This document shows, piece by piece, positions 17,666-24,428 of a stretch of DNA of 38,730 nucleotides; within the stretch, counting starts at the first letter, position 1; the number at the start of each line of letters is the position of its first letter. The DNA comes from an uncultured Clostridia bacterium (GTDB taxonomy: Bacteria; Bacillota; Clostridia; Oscillospirales; Ruminococcaceae): the NCBI GenBank assembly GCA_947629275.1, contig CANRDG010000001.1:1-38730 (forward strand). Direction: 5' to 3'. The notes below the pieces were generated by a model. That model was not told where the DNA came from, did no database searches, and worked only from the letters and a program-made list of their open reading frames with translations. Both the position numbers and the translations under genes were made by a program.

Positions 17666-17695
17666 ATTCTAACACCGCGACCGGTGTAAAAACAA
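17666..17695 (-). promoter_or_regulatory. Candidate moron promoter with palindromic operator
   Basis: On the minus strand TTGTTT (17690-17695) and TAGAAT (17666-17671) are separated by 18 bases. The spacer holds a perfect inverted repeat ACACCG-N4-CGGTGT (17672-17687), a plausible operator. The -35 match is weak (3 of 6) and the -10 good (5 of 6). It lies 47 bases ahead of the zinc-ribbon gene. Confidence 0.45.
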
Positions 17696-17745
17696 GACTA
17701 TTCTGTGTAAAAATTTTTATTAAAAATTTGTGCATGTTGAACAAA

Positions 17746-19395
17746 TTACCAAAAGCGCTGAATGATCTTTACACTCGCCGTACCGTTGAAGATATAGTCA
17801 CAAAGCTGTGCCAGACTATCAGGCGCATCATCATGCTGTTTCTTACTGTTTTGATTGTAGGAAAGCAACTGTGCGATAAATTCATCATATTCTTCGCCGC
17901 GGTTTTTATCATTCCGAAAATAGAATTTCATAATATCGGTAGAATATTGTATTATTCTTGACTGCTTGCTTTGAGTTGTAGGCGCACGCTTAGATGTGAT
18001 CCTGATGTGTATACCGAGTTCACGCAAACGGCGGTCAATATCATCAGCATATTCTGTACCGCCGTTGTTGGCTTCAAAGTTTTCGCTGTCCGGCTTATAT
18101 CGCTGAGTTTTGGCAATTATTTGCGGTTGAGTATATGTCTTATCTTTTTGACTAAATACTACGTCGTGAATATATACAGAATTATCGTCGTACACATATG
18201 CAAAAATCATTGAAAGATAATCTCCGCCGCCCCACGCTACATCACACTGCGCTACCTTGCGCGCAGGCTCACAGCTCGGAAGTTCACCGTCATACCAGTT
18301 CATATCACTTTCGTGGAATAGCAATCCCTTTCTTTCGATCGGCTGCTGTAAATACATACAACTAAACGTTAATTCGTCAATATTACTTTTGATCTCTTCG
18401 ATCTTTTTCTTTGTATAGCGGTCGGGGTGGTCGTATTCAAAATTGCTGTGGTGATGTTTATCCCAAACAGGAATTCTTATAAATTCATAGCTGTCGTCAT
18501 TTTCATGTTCTTTTCTCATGCGCGTTAAAGGATCGTGCACCGACCATATTGTGCCAAGCATGATCTGTTTGATATTGTCGCCGATACATCTTGTCGTTAC
18601 TGTGCTGGTATAATCTTCGTACAGAGTATCAAGGCGTTGTTTGTTCCTTGCTACTTCTGCATTTTTTACAAGGTCATCTGTGATAAGAAATTTATTAGCC
18701 CTCGTTCTGCCCGTGATAGATCCGCCCAAGGAAGTTATACCGAGCGTGGGAAAATCGCCCTTTTTTCTGTATGACAAAGTAGCATATTCGGCTGATACAG
18801 TCGGCATACCGTTGGCAAATATATCATTATGGGCGTATTCCGTTGTATCTGTCAGAATTGAACGCAGGCTGTCATACATCATCTTCACCATGCCGTCAGA
18901 ATAAGATATATACATATTTGCCGATTGAGGATATTTTCCTGCAATATAGGCAAGTAAAAACTTAATAAGCGTTGTCTTACCCGTGCCCGGCGGCAGCGAG
19001 ATGCCAATAAAGCTTTTATTCGGATCGTCAATAAACTTCTGTATGCGAGAGATAAGTCCGTGTTTACCTTCCAACACACTGCGGCGCGGCAGCCAGAACT
19101 TTGCCGCAGATGTCCTGTTCCACTCACAAGCGATCATATACATATCAAGGTCATCTGAGGCGGCATACAGTGCAAAATAACGGGCAAGCGTATATGCTGC
19201 CAACGATTTTTGTATATCGTCCGTCGCTGATCTGTTAGTCATACGCATAGCCGCAAAATACCCTGTCTTTGCAGCTTTGATTGAGTATTTGTCTTTATCG
19301 CCGTAAACTTTTAACGTTTCAAGCAGCAGTTTCAAGTTATCGTATTTTTCAAAATCTTTAGATACAGCCAGCTTCAACATTTCGGCATTCGTCAT
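17746..19395 (-). CDS. terL: Terminase large subunit
   Basis: A 549-residue DNA-packaging motor. The start at 19395 (MTNAEMLKLAVSKDFEKYDN) has AAGGAG close ahead; a longer start at 19467 overlaps the recombinase stop but lacks a ribosome site. ATPase motifs are SLPPGTGKTTLIKF (Walker A, about 130-143) and KFLITDDLV (Walker B, about 235-243). The nuclease domain shows CDVAWGGGDYLSMIFAY (first acidic residue about 382), EANNGGTEYADDI and a C-terminal HDDAPDSLAQLCDYIF. It works with TerS to cut concatemers and pump DNA through the portal. The length is normal for the family. Confidence 0.95.
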   Translation of the reverse strand: MTNAEMLKLAVSKDFEKYDNLKLLLETLKVYGDKDKYSIKAAKTGYFAAMRMTNRSATDDIQKSLAAYTLARYFALYAASDDLDMYMIACEWNRTSAAKFWLPRRSVLEGKHGLISRIQKFIDDPNKSFIGISLPPGTGKTTLIKFLLAYIAGKYPQSANMYISYSDGMVKMMYDSLRSILTDTTEYAHNDIFANGMPTVSAEYATLSYRKKGDFPTLGITSLGGSITGRTRANKFLITDDLVKNAEVARNKQRLDTLYEDYTSTVTTRCIGDNIKQIMLGTIWSVHDPLTRMRKEHENDDSYEFIRIPVWDKHHHSNFEYDHPDRYTKKKIEEIKSNIDELTFSCMYLQQPIERKGLLFHESDMNWYDGELPSCEPARKVAQCDVAWGGGDYLSMIFAYVYDDNSVYIHDVVFSQKDKTYTQPQIIAKTQRYKPDSENFEANNGGTEYADDIDRRLRELGIHIRITSKRAPTTQSKQSRIIQYSTDIMKFYFRNDKNRGEEYDEFIAQLLSYNQNSKKQHDDAPDSLAQLCDYIFNGTASVKIIQRFW

Positions 19396-19410
19396 AATTT
19401 CATCTCCTTG

Positions 19411-19453
19411 ACAATAAAAGTGCCCCGAATTTTCGTCCGAGGCACTTGGCACT
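19411..19453 (-). repeat. AAGTGCC element, copy 4, forming a hairpin before TerL
   Basis: On the minus strand GTGCCAAGTGCC leads into a stem AAGTGCC/GGCACTT (19441-19447 with 19418-19424) that extends inward with G-U pairs formed only in minus-strand RNA, and is followed by TTTTATTG. The inner part GGACGAAAATTC parallels GAACGAAAGTTC of the 17338 copy. It fills the gap between the serine recombinase stop and the TerL ribosome site and could act as a weak terminator or RNA structure. Confidence 0.6.
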
Positions 19454-19463
19454 GTGTTCATAG

Positions 19464-20216
19464 TCATTTCAGTATAGGCTCATGCTGACCTTTTACCCAG
19501 TCAGCGCCGCCGTATTTGTAAAATCCCCTATAAGTTTTTTCGTTTTCGATAATGCTCTTTATATTGCTTGCATAAAACTGACCGCCTTTTCGCGTGTGAA
19601 AGCCCATGTCGTTTAATTTATTCGCCGTCTGCAAAAGCCCTACACCCTGTGCATGCATTTCAAATATCTTTCTGACTATCTCTGCTTCGCTGTCTTTTAT
19701 AGTCATCACACCGTTTGTAACTTCATATCCATATGGCACTCTGCCGCCGCTGTAGCCGCCCTTGCTTGCTTTTATCTTTCTTCCGCCTGAAGTTCTTTTC
19801 TGAATGTTCACTCTCTCCTGTTCGGCGACAAAAAGTGTGAACGACTTTAGTATTCCCGAAAATGCACCGAAGTCTCCAAAGTTCTCTACAACGCTTATCA
19901 GTTGGACATTTTTCTTGCTGAGAAGCATTTCATAGTAAAAGTATAATTTGATCTCACGGGCAATTCTGTCGCTCTTCGCTACAACGACAGCTTCATACGG
20001 TGGGTTCTTGAATTCGTCGTCATACAGTATCTTGTCAAGAGCAGGTCTGTTATCGCAAACACCGCTTATACCCTCGTCAATGTACCAATCAAGAATATTC
20101 AGGTCGTTCTTTCTGCAATAGTCTTCGATCTGTTCACGCTGCGCATCAAGTCCAAATTTATCTTCACCTGTTTGTCCTGCGGTGCTTACCCGGCAGTAAG
20201 CTATTATGTTTTTCAT
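19464..20216 (-). CDS. Small serine recombinase (resolvase/invertase family)
   Basis: A 250-residue protein starting MKNIIAYCRVSTAGQTGEDK; ATG at 20216 has AAGGAGAG about eight bases upstream. The resolvase domain (about 1-145) has the nucleophile Ser11 in YCRVST and the AKSDRIARE arginine motif. The Recombinase domain (about 150-250) has GGRVPYGYEV, SEAEIVRKIFEMHAQGVGLLQTANKLNDMGFHTR and NEKTYRGFYKYGG. Large serine integrases add a zinc ribbon and coiled coil, both missing here, so it ends early (250 against 450-600 residues). The prophage already has a tyrosine integrase. Relatives between TerS and TerL occur in other clostridial phages; their role is not known to me. Confidence 0.9.
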   Translation of the reverse strand: MKNIIAYCRVSTAGQTGEDKFGLDAQREQIEDYCRKNDLNILDWYIDEGISGVCDNRPALDKILYDDEFKNPPYEAVVVAKSDRIAREIKLYFYYEMLLSKKNVQLISVVENFGDFGAFSGILKSFTLFVAEQERVNIQKRTSGGRKIKASKGGYSGGRVPYGYEVTNGVMTIKDSEAEIVRKIFEMHAQGVGLLQTANKLNDMGFHTRKGGQFYASNIKSIIENEKTYRGFYKYGGADWVKGQHEPILK

Positions 20217-20317
20217 AAATGTCACTCTCCTTTACAATTACATTATACTCTAAATAAATGTAAAAGTCAACCCCTTTTTTTATATTTTTTCTGTTCACAG
20301 GGTTGAGGAGTAGACGT

Positions 20318-20347
20318 GGGGACCTCTCAAAAGACCCCCGGGGGGGG
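20318..20347. other. G/C-tract palindrome, candidate packaging (cos/pac) site
   Basis: Within an AT-rich 320-base gap between TerS and the recombinase, GGGG (20318-20321) is followed by ACCTCTCAAAAGA and then CCCCCGGGGGGGG (20335-20347), which contains a 10-bp CCCCCGGGGG palindrome. Such tracts stand out near terminase genes of Firmicute phages. No ORF is supported across it. Packaging-site function is an inference from location and composition. Confidence 0.4.
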
Positions 20348-20397
20348 TAGCTGTAGAAAGCTTGAATACGCGCTTTTACAGTGCATAGAACAAATTG

Positions 20398-20497
20398 TAC
20401 ACTTTTCATATAAATTGAGACGACATTTTATGCAAATGTACTATTTTACACTTAATCATAATTAAAATACTAATTTATTACACTTAATTAAAATTAA
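20398..20497. repeat. TTACACTTAAT direct repeats between candidate packaging site and TerS
   Basis: TTACACTTAAT occurs at 20446-20456 and 20478-20488, each followed by an AATTAAAAT-like tail; a partial copy, TACACTT, is at 20398-20404. The stretch is strongly AT-rich and holds no gene. Directly repeated sites beside TerS could be its binding sites. Confidence 0.45.
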
Positions 20498-20538
20498 AAA
20501 TAAATGTAAATTTGCAGAGTAAAGAAAAAAGCTGTGTT

Positions 20539-21150
20539 CTAATCAGTATCATCATGCCGCTCTGCGTTCAATGCCTGCTCACTCTCTTGCAGTAAGCGCT
20601 TCTGTATATCGCTTATATCACCCGATCCGTCGAGCATATCTATCTGCCTTACTATTTCTTCGTCCGGTGTGTCTTTCAAGCCGTAATAATTCTTGGCGCG
20701 AAAAATATAAGCTACGACATTAAGCTTGCCTGCCATGACCATTTTGGCATCGAAAATCTTCAAAAAATCTTTGGCTTTTTTAATAATTTGCGACGTATTG
20801 GGGCTGAACCCTTTTGACCTTCCCTTTTCCCAGTCGATAACAGTCGAATGAGAATAGCCTGTATAAGTGACCATTTCTTCAACACAAGGCGTAATTCCCT
20901 TTTCGGCACACCTGCAAAAATAGCTGTCAAGACGTTCTACAAGTTCCTCGTCGCTCTTTACGCGAGGCATCTTGTAAGCCTCATATGCTTCACGCAGTAT
21001 CTTTTGAAGAAGCGCCTTATCCTCGTCTGTTTCAAATACGCCATCGTAAGAAGTGCTAAAGTTATTGCGACCACCTCTGCCATACAGCGGTCGCTCTTTA
21101 TCAGTAACTATTTCAGCATTTACTTTAAGAACATCATCTTTCTTTTTCAA
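20539..21150 (-). CDS. terS: Terminase small subunit
   Basis: A 203-residue DNA-binding protein that recognises the packaging site. The start is TTG at 21150 with AAGGAG seven bases upstream (MKKKDDVLKVNAEIVTDKER). Residues about 90-135 hold a helix-turn-helix-like segment (CVEEMVTYTGYSHSTVIDWEKGRSKGFSPNTSQIIKKAK), then a conserved block KMVMAGKLNVVAYIFRAKNYYGLKDTPDEEI typical of Firmicute TerS proteins. The C terminus is charged and may contact TerL. It lies upstream of TerL in transcription order but is separated by the candidate packaging site and a recombinase. Confidence 0.85.
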   Translation of the reverse strand: MKKKDDVLKVNAEIVTDKERPLYGRGGRNNFSTSYDGVFETDEDKALLQKILREAYEAYKMPRVKSDEELVERLDSYFCRCAEKGITPCVEEMVTYTGYSHSTVIDWEKGRSKGFSPNTSQIIKKAKDFLKIFDAKMVMAGKLNVVAYIFRAKNYYGLKDTPDEEIVRQIDMLDGSGDISDIQKRLLQESEQALNAERHDDTD

Positions 21151-21152
21151 AG

Positions 21153-21371
21153 CTATTCTCCTTTCTCGGCAGGCGATATATCGTCAAGTGAGCATATATA
21201 AGCGGTCTTGCCGTCGCTGCGCATCTCGGTAACTTCCGCCTGATAATAAAAGCCGCTGTCATTTCTCCTTATCGTCGCTCCCGTCAATATGTACACGCCG
21301 TTTATGTGTAGTCTATCGTTTCTGAACACCACACGTTTGTTCAGGTAGTGCTTTATTTCTTTTTCTGTCAT
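21153..21371 (-). CDS. Small phage protein of unknown function
   Basis: A 72-residue protein starting MTEKEIKHYLNKRVVFRNDR; ATG overlaps the stop of the RusA-like gene (ATGA). The predicted fold is short beta strands (VVFRNDRLHINGVYILTGATIRRNDSGFYYQAEVTEM) ending with VCSLDDI-like residues, similar in layout to small phage proteins seen between resolvase and terminase genes. I do not recognise a function. Coupling and conserved position suggest a genuine gene. Confidence 0.72.
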   Translation of the reverse strand: MTEKEIKHYLNKRVVFRNDRLHINGVYILTGATIRRNDSGFYYQAEVTEMRSDGKTAYICSLDDISPAEKGE

Positions 21372-21823
21372 ATGTCTAACCTCTGTATAGCTACAAATAT
21401 TCCCGGCGTGTCAGACCAAAACTTCTCGACGATCTCAGAAGCGACAATAGCATCATCGCTGAAAAAGCCGACCTCGGTCAGGCAGTCTTTGAAAAGCTTT
21501 TGAAGATTATCAGTGTCGGGTCGTGTAATCTTATAGTCGCCGTCGTTATGCTTGTTGGTGCGATCAAGCGGAAACAGCCACTTGACCATAAGCCGAACAG
21601 GCACATTGGCAAACATGGGCTTTTCTATTCCACATTGCTTTTCATATGCGTTAAACTTATGACCTAGATGTGCTAAGAACTTATCATGTGCAGATTTTAA
21701 TTCAGGCGTTTCGTAGAAAATCATCTTGCCGCTTTTACTTTGAGTAACCCTGCTTTGCTGCTTAGTGATCCGCGGCGGTATCATCGGCAGGAAAAATCTA
21801 ACATCATCATTTTTGTTTGGCAT
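21368..21823 (-). CDS. RusA-like Holliday junction resolvase
   Basis: A 151-residue endonuclease starting MPNKNDDVRFFLPMIPPRIT; the start at 21823 has AAGGAG ten bases ahead. The core ITRPDTDNLQKLFKDCLTEVGFFSDDAIVASEIVEKFW contains the RPDxDN and DDA/VxxE acidic motifs of RusA-type resolvases, which cut four-way junctions using Mg2+. In phages they resolve recombination or branched replication intermediates before packaging. It follows the replication block and precedes TerS, a common place. The length fits the family (about 120-160). Confidence 0.88.
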   Translation of the reverse strand: MPNKNDDVRFFLPMIPPRITKQQSRVTQSKSGKMIFYETPELKSAHDKFLAHLGHKFNAYEKQCGIEKPMFANVPVRLMVKWLFPLDRTNKHNDGDYKITRPDTDNLQKLFKDCLTEVGFFSDDAIVASEIVEKFWSDTPGIFVAIQRLDI

Positions 21824-21876
21824 ATTTTTACAACTCCTTTTCTTTGTGTTTTGGGGTCTGCGAATATTTCTATTCA

Positions 21877-22161
21877 TATTTTATGGGGTTGTTTAATACC
21901 CCATAAAATAATATGAAATATTATTTAGGTTTTTTCCGGGAGAAAATATCGATTAAGTTATCGATATTTTCTTCCAAAATTGCTCGGAAGAAAAAATTAT
22001 TTTATCGATTTCTTCTTCCACGAGAAAGAAAATATCGATTAAATTTTCTTTTCTTCTCGGAAGAAGAAATCGAAGTTAATCGAAATTTTCTTCCAAGACG
22101 TTTCTATTTTCAACATTATTCCCTGGAAGAAAAAATCGGACTTAATCGATATTTTCTTTCC
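21877..22161. repeat. AT-rich array of inverted repeats next to replication genes
   Basis: Five palindromes lie in the 363-base gap after the primase-helicase gene. One is TATTTTATGGGG/CCCCATAAAATA (21877-21888 with 21899-21910). The others share a GGAAGAAAATATCGA-type arm and its complement: 21938-21975 (near-perfect 16-bp arms), 21986-22019, 22059-22094 and 22125-22161. After the last two units a spacer repeats (AAGAYGTTTCTRT then TTCAACAWTATT), so about 65 bases are tandemly duplicated. A plus-strand 95-codon frame crosses the array but looks like a by-product of the repeats. An origin or protein-binding array is possible. Confidence 0.75.
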
Positions 22162-22186
22162 AAGATGTTTCTGTATTCAACAATAT

Positions 22187-24424
22187 TCAACAAGCTTTAA
22201 TTCCCACATTTTTGCCCTCTTTCCAAAAGCCGCCATGTTCTGAAATACGATTAAGAACTGTCTTCTCACTCACGCCCATGTACTCGGCTAAGTCACTTGT
22301 GGTACATTGACCGTTCTCGGCTACGGCATAAAAGGCAGTCTCGACAGATTTCTTCCTGTCCTCTTGGCGCTGCTCGTTACTTTTGCGCTTGTCAAAGTTC
22401 TTTCCCCAAGGTGAGCCTTTGGCAGTTGTTTTCGGCTGCGTACCCTCAAAGCCTAGGTCTTTAAGAGAGCCTGTGTCGTCTATGCGGTGTATCGGGTAGT
22501 CAAACCATAAGTTTATAGGCTCAAACTTCGGAAACTCTCGCAGCGTGCCCTCTACTCGCCACGCCGTGCGACCGCTCATGCCGTGCTTGGCTCTGTCTAT
22601 CTCGTCTATCATCAATTTGTACGACTTAAGCGATAATATCTCTCGTGCCTTTTCCGTCATTACAGATGCAGACTGCATATCGTCCTGCGATAGATCCGGA
22701 TCGCCGTCAAATCGGCATATCCATTCGCGGCAGATACGGCAAGTCAGCTTGTTTTCTTCTTGCTTCTTTAAGCTGTCTGTAATTTCGAGCTCGGCAAAGT
22801 CGAGAAGCGCATCAGGATCGCGCGCGAATACTCCCGAGCCCGAAGCTCTGTCCATAGACCTTTTCGCACCCTGCAATCCCTTAGAGTGATGGTGGCAGTA
22901 TATGACCGCACACCCAAGCTCGTTGCACACGCTGTCAAAGTAATTGCAGAATTTTGACATATGTTCCGCGCTGTTTTCGTCGCCCGTCAGCATCTTGTAT
23001 ATTGGGTCAAAGATAATTGCAATATAGCCGCGCTTTTTGGCACGGTGTATAAGCTTTGGTGCAAGCTTGTCCATGGGCGCACTGTGACCGCGCAAGTTTA
23101 GTATATCTATTTTATCAAAGTTATCGACTTTGTAGCCGAGGGCATCGTATACGTCCTTAAAACGGTGCATACATGATGCGCCGTCAAGCTCCAAGTTTAC
23201 ATACAGCACCTTACCTTGTGCGCAGTTAAATCCCAGCCATTTCTCACCCTCTGCAATAGCTATGCAGAGCGATATAAGCGCAAATGACTTGCCGGCTTTA
23301 GAAGGCCCTGCGACAAGCAGCTTGTGCCCTTGTCTTAGCACACCGTCAATAAGCGGCGGTGCAAGCTTGGGCATATGCTGCCATACGTCGGCAAGGCACA
23401 CTGTGTCGGGCAGATCATCATTGATAGCCGCTATGTAGTCATACCACTCCTGCCAGCTGCGCTTGCCTATGTGACTGTCGACTATAAACTGCTTACGCTC
23501 GCCGCGCTCTATTCCCGGCAGGCGTGAGAGCCTTGACGGATTGCGGCAGCTTTTGTCTACATAAAGCCCGTTCTTGCGGCATACGCCAAAAAGATAGTCT
23601 ACTCGCTTGTGGTACTCGTTAAGATCAGGCGCATCTATATGCACTATAGCGTGCAGGCTCTTGCCGCCTGTATATACAAGCATAGCGACAGGCAGCTCTA
23701 AATCTCTTATAAGCGCGTTCTGCTCTTCAAGCGCCATGTTGTCACTCTCAACAAGCGCGTATCTGTAGTCGGTTACATTCTCGTCTTTAACGCCCCTGCC
23801 GTCAAGAGGATTAAAGCGGATCCATGCGCCTGCCTCTTTTTTGTAGTCGCCAAGCACCGCGCCTATATCGCCGCCGCACTTACGCAGCTCTTTAATAAGC
23901 TCTCCTGCCGTGCGGTCGTAGCTGCCTCTGTTCGGCAAGTGCTTTACAGTGCCGTCGTCGCTCTGCTTTTCCCACGTTTCTGTTACATAGCCGACATGGT
24001 CGTCTTTATCAAACAGCGTTTCGAGATATGTAATTATCTGCTCGGCAGGATTCCACACCGTAGGCTCTTTAACGGGTATGCCCTCGCCTGTCAGCGGCGC
24101 GGAGAGCGTTTCTTCCTCGGCGGTAATGACGTCATTCCAGTCATAGGCAAGCGGCGCAGGGCGTTTGAACTCAAAGCCTCTGTCTTTTGCCATTTGTACG
24201 ATAGTACCTGCCGTTACCGGCGAGGCAGATCCGCCGAAGGTGTTCCACTTGCTCTGACATTCGCCGGCATGAAAGCGACGTGCATCACGCCTCGACCAGT
24301 TTTCCCAGTCGGTGCAGGAGTACCCCTCATGTTTGAGCGCCATACCGACGTTTATCCACTCTTGATAGTCGCAGTCGGCAGGGTCTATGTGGTCTAATAT
24401 ATCAGTAAGTTTAATATTATCCAT
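22187..24424 (-). CDS. Primase-helicase (PriCT-like N terminus, RepA-like ATPase, C-terminal HTH)
   Basis: A 745-residue replication protein. The N terminus (LTDILDHIDPADCDYQEWINVGMALKHEGYSCTDWENWSR) is a PriCT-2-like helical domain. Residues about 210-330 (YALVESDNMALEEQN... GGKSLHAIVHIDA... VDKSCRNPSRLSRLPG) are the primase-polymerase-like region. The ATPase has GPSKAGKSFALISL (Walker A, about 371-384), IIFDPIYKMLTGDENS (Walker B, about 469) and YCHHHSKG (sensor), as in RepA-like hexameric helicases. The last 45 residues form a winged helix (CTTSDLAEYMGVSEKTVLNRISEHGGF). It likely loads and unwinds at the phage origin. AGGAG nine bases ahead of ATG. Confidence 0.9.
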   Translation of the reverse strand: MDNIKLTDILDHIDPADCDYQEWINVGMALKHEGYSCTDWENWSRRDARRFHAGECQSKWNTFGGSASPVTAGTIVQMAKDRGFEFKRPAPLAYDWNDVITAEEETLSAPLTGEGIPVKEPTVWNPAEQIITYLETLFDKDDHVGYVTETWEKQSDDGTVKHLPNRGSYDRTAGELIKELRKCGGDIGAVLGDYKKEAGAWIRFNPLDGRGVKDENVTDYRYALVESDNMALEEQNALIRDLELPVAMLVYTGGKSLHAIVHIDAPDLNEYHKRVDYLFGVCRKNGLYVDKSCRNPSRLSRLPGIERGERKQFIVDSHIGKRSWQEWYDYIAAINDDLPDTVCLADVWQHMPKLAPPLIDGVLRQGHKLLVAGPSKAGKSFALISLCIAIAEGEKWLGFNCAQGKVLYVNLELDGASCMHRFKDVYDALGYKVDNFDKIDILNLRGHSAPMDKLAPKLIHRAKKRGYIAIIFDPIYKMLTGDENSAEHMSKFCNYFDSVCNELGCAVIYCHHHSKGLQGAKRSMDRASGSGVFARDPDALLDFAELEITDSLKKQEENKLTCRICREWICRFDGDPDLSQDDMQSASVMTEKAREILSLKSYKLMIDEIDRAKHGMSGRTAWRVEGTLREFPKFEPINLWFDYPIHRIDDTGSLKDLGFEGTQPKTTAKGSPWGKNFDKRKSNEQRQEDRKKSVETAFYAVAENGQCTTSDLAEYMGVSEKTVLNRISEHGGFWKEGKNVGIKAC

Positions 24425-24428
24425 ACGC

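Noticed and set aside
19396..19467. Longer TerL start at the ATGA overlap with the recombinase
   Set aside because: No ribosome site, and it would place the AAGTGCC hairpin inside the coding sequence; the ATG at 19395 has a strong AAGGAG.
21913..22200. Plus-strand 95-codon frame across the palindrome array
   Set aside because: Its Phe/Arg/Lys-rich product follows the repeat sequence, lies opposite all neighbouring genes, and has no good ribosome site.
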